A DNA stretch of 64,000 bases from JANMZO01 sp963763135 (GCA_963763135.1 CAVXNJ010000001.1:310001-374000); one strand, 5' to 3'; counted from the first letter of the stretch, positions 50,481 to 60,080 are shown. The notes: generated by a model from the letters alone, not told the origin. Program-made: numbers and translations.

Positions 50481-52493
50481 TTACGCGACTGGCGCAGGTG
50501 ACGACAGAACGAGCACCTGATCGTCGGGCTGGAGGCGTGGGTTCTCGGCCTTCAAGGGATTGATGACGACTTCGCCGGTGGCCGTACGTCGATAGCCGAG
50601 GGCGGTCGCACCGACGGTGGAAAGTGTCGCCACGATCTCCCCGAAGCTGGATGCCGCCTCGGCGCCGAACAGCTTCGCGGTCTTGAGTTCGATCGTGCAG
50701 CCGTCGGAGTCGAACAGATCATCGAAGACCCGGCTGAGGTCGTGCCGCTCGGCGAGCTGGGCGAGCATCAGTGAAGTCAGCTCGTCACTCACGATGAAGT
50801 CGTCGGCCCCGGTGGCCTGGGCGAGCGGAGCATGACGCTGATCGAGCAGCTCCGCGACCATGCGGACCGGACCGACAGCTTCCTGCTCGCGCACCCGGGC
50901 AAAGGCGAGAAGCGTCAGCAGCGTGCGGGCATCGGCTTCTTCGATGGTGAGATCGTTGCGGTATCCGAGGACGATGACTTCGTGGAACGCGTGACGTGCC
51001 GCATGTTCGGCGACGCTCTCCGGACCACCGGCCAGTTCATCGACTTCAATCGCCACGTGTTGGACGTCGATCGCGGCCCTCACGTCGTCGATGTTGACCC
51101 GGTCGGGATCGACGAGGATCTGCACTGTCGTATGTGCACCTAGGAATTCGTCGAGCTCGGTCAGGACCCGCGGTCCGAGTTCGCTCCAGCCGACGATGAT
51201 GATCCGGCGCTTGTCGGGAACGATGTCGAGGTTGGGTGGCATCGCGAGCACCTGAGCGGCCTTGAACCCGGTGTGGGTGAACTCCGAGTCGTCTCCGGCC
51301 ACGGCGATGATCTCGTCGCCAGGCTGAATCACCGTGCTTGCGGGCGGGTTCAGCTCAACCACTCCGTCGGCCCGTAGGCGACCCATGACCGTGCATTTTT
51401 CGAAGCTGAGTTGCGCTTCTGCGTAGGTCCGGCCCACGACTTCAGGATGCGGGGCGAAGTAGATCTCGTCGCCATCGAAGTCGAGCAGCTCGTGGAAGAC
51501 CACGCTGAGACCTCGCTGACGGCACGCCTGCGCTGTGAGCTCGGCGACCACGTCGTCGGAGTTCACGGTAACGAGACGGTCACCTAGAAGTGAGCGCAGT
51601 GAGTCGGCCGTTTCGCGGTCGTTCACTTCAGCCACGACAGGAGCGACACTCAGCTCGGGATCAACGGCCCGCAGCGCCAGAAGGGTCTTCACCGTGGCCG
51701 ACGGACCGCCCTCGCCCTCGATTACGACCACAGATCGGCAGTCGGCGTAGTTCACGATGCTGAGGTTGGCGATGTCGGAGGGATCGCCACGACGGCAGAC
51801 GATCGTGGTGCCACGCGTATCGGGAACGGCGTCGCGGATTGTCTCCTCCATGTCTTCCTTCTCATGCAGGGCGAGGATGACGATGGCTGGGTTCTTCCGG
51901 CTCTCATTCGCGATCGTAAGCTCACCTACGACTGCACTGACCCGCTCTGACCAACCCAGGATGATGGTGTGGTCATGCTCGAGCACGGAGCTACGGCCCT
52001 TGCGCAGCGCTTCGATCCGCTGGTCAACGGTGTTCGCGATAAGACCGATCAGGCTGCCGGCGATGAAGATACCGGCAAGGGTGACGACGAGCGTGAGGAT
52101 GCGGGTCGGCCAGGTCCCGTCGGCGGCGAACGATCCTGAGTCGAGCACCCGAAGCACGGACTGCCAGAACGCTTCGATCAACGAAAGCTTCTTGCCTCCG
52201 TTTACGCCGCCCATGCGGAACAGGGTCAGGATGGTGGCCGAGACCATGATGATGGCGAGGGTCAACAGACCAAGCCATGAGATGACAACCCATGGTCCGC
52301 GCGAAAGGGCCGCGTCGAAGCGGTACTTCGCGCGGGCGCCGAAGGAGTCACTGGCTCCGGCACGCTCTCGGACGGCAGCATTCACGCGGGAATTCGTTGC
52401 GTCTGAGCCCTTGGCACGCCCAAGACGGTTTCTGGCTTTTCCCTGCTGGTGGAGACGAGCGTTGCTCGATGGGCTGTTCTTTTTGTCCGACAC
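50481..52493 (-). CDS. CASTOR/POLLUX-like ion-channel protein with two RCK/TrkA-N modules
   Basis: 670 aa. A basic N-tail is followed by two or three hydrophobic segments (GPWVVISWLGLLTLAIIMVS, TRILTLVVTLAGIFIAGSLI) with a short pore-like loop (LRVLDSGSFAADGTW). Then come two Rossmann-like RCK parts starting HDHTIILGWSERVSAVVGEL and KRRIIIVGWSELGPRVLTEL, each followed by a TrkA-C-like beta domain. ILGWS is the signature of the plant nuclear channel family CASTOR/POLLUX and bacterial relatives. Start set at the GTG 52493 (VSDKKNS), with AAAGG upstream. Probably gated by nucleotide or Ca2+ binding. Confidence 0.82.
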   Translation of the reverse strand: MSDKKNSPSSNARLHQQGKARNRLGRAKGSDATNSRVNAAVRERAGASDSFGARAKYRFDAALSRGPWVVISWLGLLTLAIIMVSATILTLFRMGGVNGGKKLSLIEAFWQSVLRVLDSGSFAADGTWPTRILTLVVTLAGIFIAGSLIGLIANTVDQRIEALRKGRSSVLEHDHTIILGWSERVSAVVGELTIANESRKNPAIVILALHEKEDMEETIRDAVPDTRGTTIVCRRGDPSDIANLSIVNYADCRSVVVIEGEGGPSATVKTLLALRAVDPELSVAPVVAEVNDRETADSLRSLLGDRLVTVNSDDVVAELTAQACRQRGLSVVFHELLDFDGDEIYFAPHPEVVGRTYAEAQLSFEKCTVMGRLRADGVVELNPPASTVIQPGDEIIAVAGDDSEFTHTGFKAAQVLAMPPNLDIVPDKRRIIIVGWSELGPRVLTELDEFLGAHTTVQILVDPDRVNIDDVRAAIDVQHVAIEVDELAGGPESVAEHAARHAFHEVIVLGYRNDLTIEEADARTLLTLLAFARVREQEAVGPVRMVAELLDQRHAPLAQATGADDFIVSDELTSLMLAQLAERHDLSRVFDDLFDSDGCTIELKTAKLFGAEAASSFGEIVATLSTVGATALGYRRTATGEVVINPLKAENPRLQPDDQVLVLSSPAPVA

Positions 52494-52741
52494 GGTGTTT
52501 TGAGGACCTTTCCTAGTTGCCAAGGCAGGCCGCGACACTAGCCAGCCCACCCTTGGCACATCGGCAGTTCGGCCGAATTTGAACCATATGCACCACAATT
52601 CACTGCCGAACGGTTCATCACCATGGCGGAGCCATGTGCGTTTGTGTGCGTTTCCTTAGCCCCAGCCCAAGCTGACGCACCCAATCCCCCGTACGGGTCC
52701 GCCACGGATTAATCGTCACACCCACCTGCCAGAGTGGAGGT

Positions 52742-54784
52742 ATGAGCAATGCTGATCTTCATCTGGACCGGGTACTGCTGGCGATGGCCGGTCCTACGGC
52801 CACGGCCCGGGCCGATCAGCGGGCCGCGGTGCGGGCATTGGTCGATGATCGAGCACGGGTACTCGTGGTCCAGGCCACCGGGTGGGGCAAATCGGCCGTG
52901 TACTGGGCGGCCACGTCTGCACTGCGGGCGGCCGGTGGCGGTCCCACGCTCATAGTGTCACCGCTCCTTGCGCTCATGCGGGATCAGGTTTCGGCGGCCG
53001 AACGGGCCGGCCTGAGTGCGGCAACGATCAACTCCACGAACCCCGAGGCCTGGGACGCCATCCTCGCCGAGGCGGTCGCCAAACGGCTCGACGTCCTGCT
53101 GGTTTCACCGGAACGACTGGCCAATCCCCGCTTCGCTGCCATCCTCCCCCGTCTCCTCGCATCGGCCGGACTCGTCGTGATCGACGAGGCGCACTGCATT
53201 TCAGACTGGGGGTTCGACTTCCGACCCGACTACCAGCGTCTGGCCCGATCGCTGGTTGGAGTGGCCGAAGGCACACCCGTTCTGGCCACGACCGCGACAG
53301 CGAACACGCGCGTCACGGAGGATGTCGCCCACCAACTTGGCACCGACACCATTACCTTCCGGGGTTCCCTCGCTCGATCGTCGCTACGACTCTCCGTTGT
53401 CCCAGGGCTGTCGGCTATTGAGCGGTATGCGTGGGTTCACGAGGCCATCGGCAGCATCGAGGGCTCCGGAATCGTATATGCACTTACGATCGCGGAGACT
53501 GAGCGGCTGGCCGGCTTTCTCGCCAGCCAGGGACACGAAGTTGCCGCCTACTCGGGAGCACTCGACCCGACCGAACGTGAACGGGTGGAGGACCGACTCC
53601 GGAACAACGAACTAAAGGCCGTGGTGGCCACTTCCGCGCTCGGCATGGGCTACGACAAACCCGATCTCGCATTCTGCATCCATGTCGGATCCCCGTCGTC
53701 GCCGGTGGCCTACTACCAACAGGTCGGCCGCGCCGGGCGCGCGCTCGACGAAGCCCTCGCGATTCTGCTTCCGGCCGAGACCGACACCCAGATCTGGGAA
53801 CACTTCGCCACGGCCGGGGTGCCCGACAAGACGCGGGTCGCTGCGATTCTCGACGCCTTGGCGTCGGGTCCCAAGTCGGTGCTCGCCCTGGAGTCGTCAA
53901 CCGCTATCCGACGCGGTCGACTCGAGGGTCTGCTCAAGATCCTCGCCGTCGACGATGTCGTTGTCAGAGAAGGGTCGTCCTGGTCAGCGACAGGTACTAC
54001 GTGGACATACGATGCCGTGAAATGGGACAACCTCGCCGTCGTGCGTCAGACGGAAGCCGATCTGATGCGGTCCTATGCGACCGGCCGAACCTGCCTCATG
54101 CGCACGCTTCAGGTCGCGCTCGATGACCCCGACCCCCAGGATTGCGGACGCTGTTCGGCGTGCACCGGCGAATTGCCGGCGCCCGGAGGCCGACCCGGCA
54201 CGGAGTCGCTTGAGGCTGCGAGAGTTTTCGCCCGTGGCCGCGACACGATCATCGAACCCCGCAAACTTTGGCCGGGTGGCTCACCCCGCAAAGGAAAGAT
54301 CGTCGGTTGCGGCGAAGGTCGGGCACTCGCGTTTGCCGACGACCCGGGTTGGGTGACCGAGGTGCAGAGCATCCGCAACGCGCCGGCGTCAACCGACATC
54401 CTCGACGGAATTGTGGCGGTGCTGAGCCGCTGGCGAACCTCGTGGGGCCCCCGGCCGGTGGCGGTCGTACCTATCCTCGCGCCGGGCCATTCCCGCTTCA
54501 CGATGTCGGTGGCCGAGCACGTGGCCAGCATCGGGAAGCTCCCGCTCGTCGATGCGCTCGAGGTTTCCGGCTCCGCTCCGATGTCCGACGTTCCCTCCGC
54601 AGGTCAGGTCGCCGCTGCGTTTGAGCATCTGCGACTTCGACCCGACGCATCAGTGCCGAAGGGTCCGGTGCTCCTCGTCGATGCGCTGTACCGCACGGGA
54701 TGGACGATGACTGTCGCGGCGGCGCTCCTCCGTGAGGCCGGTGCCAGTGCGGTTCTCCCGTTGGTCGTGCACCGCCTCCCCTAA
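52742..54784 (+). CDS. RecQ-family DNA helicase fused to a phosphoribosyltransferase-like domain
   Basis: 680 aa. Helicase motifs: QATGWGKSAVYW (I), SPLLALMRDQVSAA (Ia), VVIDEAHCISDWGFDFRPDY (II), LATTATAN (III), ATSALGMGYDKPDL (V) and YYQQVGRAGR (VI). The zinc site has CLMRTLQ...CGRCSAC. The C-terminal 150 residues are not RQC/HRDC but resemble a PRTase: VAVVPILAPGHSRF, then GPVLLVDALYRTGWTMTVAA. The latter matches the PRPP loop (VDD-x-x-x-T-G-x-T) of adenine/orotate PRTases, with Asp-Ala for Asp-Asp. Actinobacteria are known to carry such RecQ-PRTase proteins. Function of the fusion is unclear. Confidence 0.86.
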   Translation: MSNADLHLDRVLLAMAGPTATARADQRAAVRALVDDRARVLVVQATGWGKSAVYWAATSALRAAGGGPTLIVSPLLALMRDQVSAAERAGLSAATINSTNPEAWDAILAEAVAKRLDVLLVSPERLANPRFAAILPRLLASAGLVVIDEAHCISDWGFDFRPDYQRLARSLVGVAEGTPVLATTATANTRVTEDVAHQLGTDTITFRGSLARSSLRLSVVPGLSAIERYAWVHEAIGSIEGSGIVYALTIAETERLAGFLASQGHEVAAYSGALDPTERERVEDRLRNNELKAVVATSALGMGYDKPDLAFCIHVGSPSSPVAYYQQVGRAGRALDEALAILLPAETDTQIWEHFATAGVPDKTRVAAILDALASGPKSVLALESSTAIRRGRLEGLLKILAVDDVVVREGSSWSATGTTWTYDAVKWDNLAVVRQTEADLMRSYATGRTCLMRTLQVALDDPDPQDCGRCSACTGELPAPGGRPGTESLEAARVFARGRDTIIEPRKLWPGGSPRKGKIVGCGEGRALAFADDPGWVTEVQSIRNAPASTDILDGIVAVLSRWRTSWGPRPVAVVPILAPGHSRFTMSVAEHVASIGKLPLVDALEVSGSAPMSDVPSAGQVAAAFEHLRLRPDASVPKGPVLLVDALYRTGWTMTVAAALLREAGASAVLPLVVHRLP

Positions 54785-54790
54785 CGGAAG

Positions 54791-55597
54791 CTAGCGGCTC
54801 GGCGGTAAGGCAGTGAGAGCACGCTCAGCGAGTTCCTTCACCGGATCGTGCTCGGTCCGGCCGTGAGGAACCCATCCTGTGATCATAAGTGCGCGTAGTG
54901 ATTCCGACGGCATCGATTCGACGGCTTCGGCCACGACCTCCCGGAGTGAATCCACGAGTTCACCGCGGGCCGTAATGAGCGGCGTGACAGCGACCTCGGG
55001 GCCCTGCCCGATGACTCCGAGACCCGCAACCGCGTCCGGGCGGTGTTTTGCGAACAGCGCATAGCTGTGAGCGTCGATCGACGCCACGTCGGCGGTACCG
55101 TCGCGCACTGCGAGAACGCTCAAGGCATGGGCTCCGGTGAAGGTGACGGGACCGGCCGATACTCCAACCTCGGCCATCGCCCATCCGAGACTCACCCAAC
55201 CCGAGAGCGAATCGTCGCCGTTGGCCGCAACGGGTGCGCCGTCATAGGCCGCCAGGCCGATCGCTGAACGGGGATCCGTGGCCCGGGCCACGATCACCGA
55301 CCGGTAGTAGCCGGGTCGAGACGGCCCGGCTTCGACCGAAAACGATCCGAGCACGTGCACTTCCGGCAACTCGCGGACGACCGGATAACCACAGGTGTGC
55401 GAGAGGAAGATGTCGTTGCGTCGCCAGTGATCGACGAGCCTCCCATCGGGACGCGTCAAGAGCAGCGGAACGTCTTGCAGGCCCCTCCGGCGCGCCCCTG
55501 AGGCCAGGTGATTCCACAGCAGATCCGTGTGTTCACGAATCTCCGGGAAGTCGTACATGGGAAGCGATGCGCACATCCCACGAGCGGCCGGGGTCAT
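54791..55597 (-). CDS. PhnD-like phosphate/phosphonate-binding-type protein without signal peptide
   Basis: 268 aa: SLPMYDFPEIREHTDLLWNH, DIFLSHTCGYPVVREL, AAYDGAPVAANGDDSLSGWV, FTGAHALSVLAVRDGTADVA and SIDAHSYALFAKHRPD. This is the PhnD-like ligand-binding fold seen in ABC binding proteins, yet no export signal or lipobox precedes it. The start at 55597 forms an ATGA overlap with the desaturase stop, so the two are translationally coupled. It may be a cytosolic binding or sensor protein. Confidence 0.72.
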   Translation of the reverse strand: MTPAARGMCASLPMYDFPEIREHTDLLWNHLASGARRRGLQDVPLLLTRPDGRLVDHWRRNDIFLSHTCGYPVVRELPEVHVLGSFSVEAGPSRPGYYRSVIVARATDPRSAIGLAAYDGAPVAANGDDSLSGWVSLGWAMAEVGVSAGPVTFTGAHALSVLAVRDGTADVASIDAHSYALFAKHRPDAVAGLGVIGQGPEVAVTPLITARGELVDSLREVVAEAVESMPSESLRALMITGWVPHGRTEHDPVKELAERALTALPPSR

Positions 55598-56589
55598 GCC
55601 CGGGCCGTGCGTTCCACCCGTTTCACGCGAGCCGCGATCGTGGGTGCGGCTTCGGGCGCGGCCGGATGCACCGGGATGCAGAACGGTCGGAACATGTACT
55701 TGCGGGCCACCTCGCGATAGCCGCGGTAGACGCCGGCCCCGGCTGCCGCGAACTCATCCGAGCGAATCTCCTCGGAGAGCTTCGGGAGTCGATACCAGGC
55801 CACGCCGGGGCGGGCGTGGTGGGTGTAGTGCAGGTTGTTGTGGAGGTAGAGCAAACCGAACGGCAGCTCGGCGTGAACCATTGCCGAACGAGAAAGGCCG
55901 TCAGGCTCCCACCGGTGCTCGGCGAACGACCGCAACTTCATGAGCGACGTCGCGCCCCAGATGCCGCCGACGAAGTACTGCCAAACCGGAACCCGGCAAA
56001 CCGCAACCACCCACACGACGACAAACGCGTTCACGCAGATATGACGGACCCAGGCCCGACGCGCGCCGGGCACGTTGGTAGCGATGTCACGGGCGTTGGT
56101 GGCGAGGAACCCGCCGACGCTCAACCACGGCCCGATGGTCAAACGACCGAGCAACGTGCGATTGATCCACCAGATCTTCTTCTTCCAATCCGGCATGGTG
56201 ATCCATGCGGGACCGTTCCGGTAGTAGCTCTCGGGGTCTTCGTAGGGATCGGTCAGGAACTCATCGCGATGGTGGCGAAGGTGCGAGGCCTTGTAGAGGT
56301 CGAACGGGATCCACAACGTGAACGAGAGCAGTCCGAAGCCGGTGTTGATGTGGTTGTTGTGAAAAGGATGCCCGTGGAGCAACTCGTGTTGCAGCGACGA
56401 CCACCACGCACCGCACCAGGCCAAACCGAACAGGAGCACGCCGAGCGGGATGGACCGGTGAAACCAGGTCAGGGAACCGTAGAGGCCGAGTATCACCACG
56501 CCGAGCGCGACCGTGGGCCATTCCGTTGCATCAGGAGTCTGCTCCTGGCTTGGAATCTGAGTCTGTCGCGGAGTCGAAGCGTTGCCCAC
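55594..56589 (-). CDS. Fatty acid desaturase-like membrane di-iron enzyme
   Basis: 331 aa with the three His boxes: HELLHGHP, HLRHHRDEF and HNNLHYTHH, and four hydrophobic segments (TVALGVVILGLYGSLTWF, LGVLLFGLAWCGAWW, GFGLLSFTLWIPF, AWVRHICVNAFVVVWVVAV). Boxes and length fit the FA_desaturase family (acyl-lipid desaturase, or the related hydroxylases/ketolases). GTG start with AAAGGAAA. Coupled to the PhnD-like gene. The upstream 250 bp holds GATGTG-AATA-CACATC (56691-56706), a possible operator. Confidence 0.85.
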   Translation of the reverse strand: MGNASTPRQTQIPSQEQTPDATEWPTVALGVVILGLYGSLTWFHRSIPLGVLLFGLAWCGAWWSSLQHELLHGHPFHNNHINTGFGLLSFTLWIPFDLYKASHLRHHRDEFLTDPYEDPESYYRNGPAWITMPDWKKKIWWINRTLLGRLTIGPWLSVGGFLATNARDIATNVPGARRAWVRHICVNAFVVVWVVAVCRVPVWQYFVGGIWGATSLMKLRSFAEHRWEPDGLSRSAMVHAELPFGLLYLHNNLHYTHHARPGVAWYRLPKLSEEIRSDEFAAAGAGVYRGYREVARKYMFRPFCIPVHPAAPEAAPTIAARVKRVERTARA

Positions 56590-56840
56590 GGTTTTCCTTT
56601 CGGTCGTATTCCCATCTCACGTCACAAACGCGTCGCGATCCATGGGGAATTACCTAACACCGCGCAGCGTTTGCGCACAAATCACCGCAGATGATGTGAA
56701 TACACATCACTTGAAACATTGGAGTCGCGGTGGAGGCACCGACGTTGCGTCAACGTTGCGTCGACGTCGAGCCAAGCCACCCACAGTGGCACCGGGCCAG
56801 GAAGTGCAAAGTGACGCCCGTCACCCATACACTGCGGCGC

Positions 56841-58040
56841 ATGACCGTCTCCATCCCCGCCGTGAAGCCGCTGCACGAAACCCATCGCGTTGCGTTCGAA
56901 GGAGCCGTCGACGCCGACGGACACATTCTCGAACCTCCGCACCTGTGGGAGGACTACATCGATCCGAAGTTCCGCGATCGGGCCCTTCGCATCGTGGTGG
57001 ACGAACATGGTCTCGAAGAACTCGAAATCGACGGCAAACGCTCGCAGATGAGTCGGCGGGGATCACCGTCGACCCTCGGGGCGATGGGCGCACCTGACCT
57101 GGCCGACATGATGAAGGATCCCGAGCGCACCTATCTTCGGGAGGCGCCGTACGGATCGATGGATCCCAACGAACGCATCAAGCTGCTCGATGCCGAGAAC
57201 ATTGACGTCGCTTTTCTGTACACGACGGTCGGCCTTCTCTGGGAGGCCGAGGTCCAAGATCCCGAACTGTCGCAGGCCTACACCAAGGCCTACAACCGCT
57301 GGATCTGCGAGTTCTGCTCCGGACAGCCGCGCCTGATTCCGACCGCACACCTGTCGCTGTCGGATCCGGTCGCCGCAGCGAAGGAACTCGAACGAGCCGT
57401 CGGCGAAGGAGCCAAGGGTGGTTACGTCGCCCCGTTCACCCATGACGGCCGACCGCTCGGGCACCCGAGCAACAACCCGGTCTTCGCTGCCGCCCAGGAC
57501 CTCGGCGTGCCGCTCGCACTTCATCCCACGTTTGAGCCCCAGTGGACGAAGGGCACGCGCATGGGATCATGGGAGAACGTGAAACAGCTTCGGTTGCTGG
57601 CCTCGGTGCAGGCTTCCGACGGCGTCCGCCACCAGTTCACGACGCTGTTCGACTACGGCGTGTTCGACCAGTTCCCAAAGCTGAAATTCCTCGTCCTCGA
57701 ATCGGGCGGCGGCTGGATCGGGTATTGGCTCGATCGCATCGACGCCGTGTACGGCCATACGTTCATCGGCGAACGGGTGCCGCTGAAGAACAAGCCGAGC
57801 GACTACTTCCGCGAACAGATCTGGATCAGCTGCGATCCCGACGAACGCATCATTCCCGCCCTCGCCGCCCGTTACGGAGTCGACCGATTCCTGTGGGCCT
57901 CCGACTTTCCCCATGCCGACCACACCCCCGAGTACATCCACGATCTCAACGAACTTGTCGGATCGTTCCCGGAAGCGGATCGTCGTAAGTTCGTCGGTGA
58001 CAACGCCCGCGCACTCTTCGGCCTGCCGCCCGGTCGCTGA
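56841..58040 (+). CDS. Amidohydrolase-2 family protein
   Basis: 399 aa. AVDADGHILEPPHLWEDYID (D-x-H metal motif), AFLYTTVGLLWEAEVQDPEL, LALHPTFEPQW, LKFLVLESGGGWIGYWLDRI and FLWASDFPHADHTPEYIHDL. It is the same family as the gene at 14.7 kb and about the same size, but only distantly similar. TACACT lies 7 nt before the ATG at 56841, so it is leaderless; the longer frame upstream is ignored. Substrate unknown, often linked with lipid or aromatic degradation. Confidence 0.87.
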   Translation: MTVSIPAVKPLHETHRVAFEGAVDADGHILEPPHLWEDYIDPKFRDRALRIVVDEHGLEELEIDGKRSQMSRRGSPSTLGAMGAPDLADMMKDPERTYLREAPYGSMDPNERIKLLDAENIDVAFLYTTVGLLWEAEVQDPELSQAYTKAYNRWICEFCSGQPRLIPTAHLSLSDPVAAAKELERAVGEGAKGGYVAPFTHDGRPLGHPSNNPVFAAAQDLGVPLALHPTFEPQWTKGTRMGSWENVKQLRLLASVQASDGVRHQFTTLFDYGVFDQFPKLKFLVLESGGGWIGYWLDRIDAVYGHTFIGERVPLKNKPSDYFREQIWISCDPDERIIPALAARYGVDRFLWASDFPHADHTPEYIHDLNELVGSFPEADRRKFVGDNARALFGLPPGR

Positions 58041-58069
58041 CGACGTCCCTCGCCAGTTGACGCTCCCGC

Positions 58070-58582
58070 CTAGCGGCCGGGGTTGAGAAGGGTCGAGTTC
58101 TCGACGATGTCGCGCAGGTGGTGCTCGGTCTCGTGCACCGCCTGCCGACCCATCCACAAGAGTGTTCGAGTCTCGGGGTCGGGATAGCCGTACTGAACCT
58201 CACGCGACAACATCTCGCTCGGGATTGCATCGAAGAGGCGCACGAACATGGGCCCGGCCGCCTGGACTTCACGCGCCAGCTCGGCCGCAGTGTCGGCCCG
58301 GTACAGACCCATCGAGAGGCGCTCGTCGCGGTACACCGGCTTGAATCCCGGATTGTCCTCGACCAGACCGACCACCAGGCGGTCTCGAATCGTCAACATG
58401 ACGTCGCGTACATGCGCGGCGTACTCGTTCGCCGACCAACGCTCGACCGAGGGGCGACGTTCCGGTGTCGACGCATTACTAAGCGCGCTTGCCACCGCTT
58501 CGGCACCAGCGCGAATGCGTGGGCCGACCTCCGCGGCGTCGAGTGTCTCAAAGTCGAACCCACATTCCTCACAGCTGGTCAT
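58070..58582 (-). CDS. DinB/maleylpyruvate-isomerase-N-like helical metal protein
   Basis: 170 aa. It starts MTSCEECGFDFETLDAAEVG, then WSANEYAAHVRDVMLTIRDR and a closing RQAVHETEHHLRDI. Three His (in EYAAHVRD, HETEHH) form the DinB-fold metal triad. The N-terminal CxxC may bind zinc. TACGGT lies 6 nt before the ATG. These proteins often act as thiol-dependent (mycothiol/bacillithiol) transferases. A dispersed motif lies at 58480-58491. Confidence 0.78.
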   Translation of the reverse strand: MTSCEECGFDFETLDAAEVGPRIRAGAEAVASALSNASTPERRPSVERWSANEYAAHVRDVMLTIRDRLVVGLVEDNPGFKPVYRDERLSMGLYRADTAAELAREVQAAGPMFVRLFDAIPSEMLSREVQYGYPDPETRTLLWMGRQAVHETEHHLRDIVENSTLLNPGR

Positions 58583-58676
58583 GTGGTTACCGTAGCCCGT
58601 CGTCTGAAGCGCAATCCCGGGACGTGATCCCTCCGCTCATTCGCGACGTTGGGTCGTTTGTGCTCAGTGGGCGGGT

Positions 58677-59249
58677 TCAGTGGGCGGGCAGATTGGTCCC
58701 AACGTTGGTGGTGGGGTCCCAGGTGTCGGCGAAGCGGCTGGCCAACAACGCACGGTTGAAGCGTTGCAACATCACGGGATACCCGTTCAGAAGGACGTCG
58801 AACACCAGGGTCCAAACGGCGGCGAGCCACCAGCCGTGCCAGATCGCGTTGACGACGACACCGAGCGTCAGCGCGAAGAGAATGAAATGACTCGCTTCGG
58901 CGTCGCGCATCCGCTGATCCAGATGCGCGAGTCTTTCCGGCGTCGGCTCTTTCGGTAGGTGGAGGTCGGGGTTGAAGACGGCCAGCGGCCCGCGACGCAG
59001 GAGTTTCTTGAAGATCGGAACTCCGAGCATGTTGTAGACGCGACCATCGCGTTCGAACCCGCGCAGGGCGTGGAATCGGGCGGGCAATCGCGGCAGCGCG
59101 ACCCGTCCGACGGTGCCGAGCCATGCCATCGGCAGCCAGACGACGAGGAACGCGAAGCCCACGCTCGACGCCCCAAACTCACGAAGTGACCACCAAAGCG
59201 CGACGAGCGTCAGCCCGGTTGCCCCCAGGAGTACCAGCGCCTTCTTCAC
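58677..59249 (-). CDS. Membrane protein, possibly CrtO-like acyltransferase
   Basis: 190 aa from a GTG at 59249 (an upstream TTG at 59270 is possible). Two N-terminal hydrophobic segments (ALVLLGATGLTLVALWWSL, GFAFLVVWLPMAWLGTV) and two more near the end (FILFALTLGVVVNAIWHGWW, WTLVFDVLLNGYPVMLQRFN). The middle reads YNMLGVPIFKKLLRRGPLAV and RMRDAEASHF, similar to glycosyl-4,4'-diaponeurosporenoate acyltransferase (CrtO) proteins. The match is by eye and weak. Divergent from the SDR gene. Confidence 0.5.
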   Translation of the reverse strand: MKKALVLLGATGLTLVALWWSLREFGASSVGFAFLVVWLPMAWLGTVGRVALPRLPARFHALRGFERDGRVYNMLGVPIFKKLLRRGPLAVFNPDLHLPKEPTPERLAHLDQRMRDAEASHFILFALTLGVVVNAIWHGWWLAAVWTLVFDVLLNGYPVMLQRFNRALLASRFADTWDPTTNVGTNLPAH

Positions 59250-59324
59250 CCCGCCATTTTGCTGCGTCAAAACGCAGCGGTGGCAATTGCACGAATTCGA
59301 TCGCCATCTGGTAACAACGTACGC

Positions 59325-60080
59325 ATGAATCGAGTCGTAGTGATCACCGGTGCCGCGGGAGGGATCGGGTCAGCGCTGAGCCGACGTTTCGTAGCCGACG
59401 GGGCGGTGGTCGCGATCCTCGACGTCGATGCCGCCCGGGCGACTTCGCTGGCGTCTGAACTCTCGACCGACGGGTCGCGAGCCCGGGCGTACGGGCTCGA
59501 CATCACGGACATCGCTGCGGTCTATGACGTCGTGGAACTGATCGAGCAGGAGCTCGGACCGATTGACGTTCTCGTAAACAACGCCGGCTGGGATCTGGCC
59601 GGACCGTTCGTCGACAGTGACCCGGAGCTGTGGTCCAAGATCATCGCGATCAACCTCACCGGCCCGCTCAATATGCACCATGCGGTACTGCAGGGGATGA
59701 CGACGCGCGGCAGGGGGCGCATCGTGAACATTTCCTCCGACGCCGGGCGTGTCGGTTCGTCGGGCGAATCGGTGTATTCGGCTTGTAAGGGCGGCATCAT
59801 CTCGTTCTCGAAGACCATGGCCCGAGAACTCGCACGCAAGCAGATCAACGTCAACGTCGTGTGCCCGGGTCCGACCGATACGGCGCTGTTCCGGGACTTC
59901 GCGGGCGAAGGCGAATCAGGTGACAGGCTGCGCTCCGCCCTCACCCGTTCGATTCCGTTCGGCCGGCTCGGCCAGCCTGAGGACATCGTCGGGGCCGTGA
60001 TCTTTCTCGCCTCCGACGACGCCGCCTTCGTCACCGGCCAGGTGATCAGCGTGTCGGGCGGCCTGACCATGGCCGGATGA
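59325..60080 (+). CDS. Short-chain dehydrogenase/reductase
   Basis: 251 aa classical SDR: coenzyme loop VVITGAAGGIGSALSRRF, Asp in VAILDVDAA (favours NAD), NNAG, catalytic Ser in NISSDAG, YSACK as YxxxK, and PGPTDTALF after it. The pattern is close to the FabG/BadH group of 3-hydroxyacyl-CoA dehydrogenases. TAACAA lies 7 nt before the ATG at 59325. The stop overlaps the start of a thioesterase-like gene (ATGA), so the pair probably acts on one CoA-linked substrate. Confidence 0.9.
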   Translation: MNRVVVITGAAGGIGSALSRRFVADGAVVAILDVDAARATSLASELSTDGSRARAYGLDITDIAAVYDVVELIEQELGPIDVLVNNAGWDLAGPFVDSDPELWSKIIAINLTGPLNMHHAVLQGMTTRGRGRIVNISSDAGRVGSSGESVYSACKGGIISFSKTMARELARKQINVNVVCPGPTDTALFRDFAGEGESGDRLRSALTRSIPFGRLGQPEDIVGAVIFLASDDAAFVTGQVISVSGGLTMAG

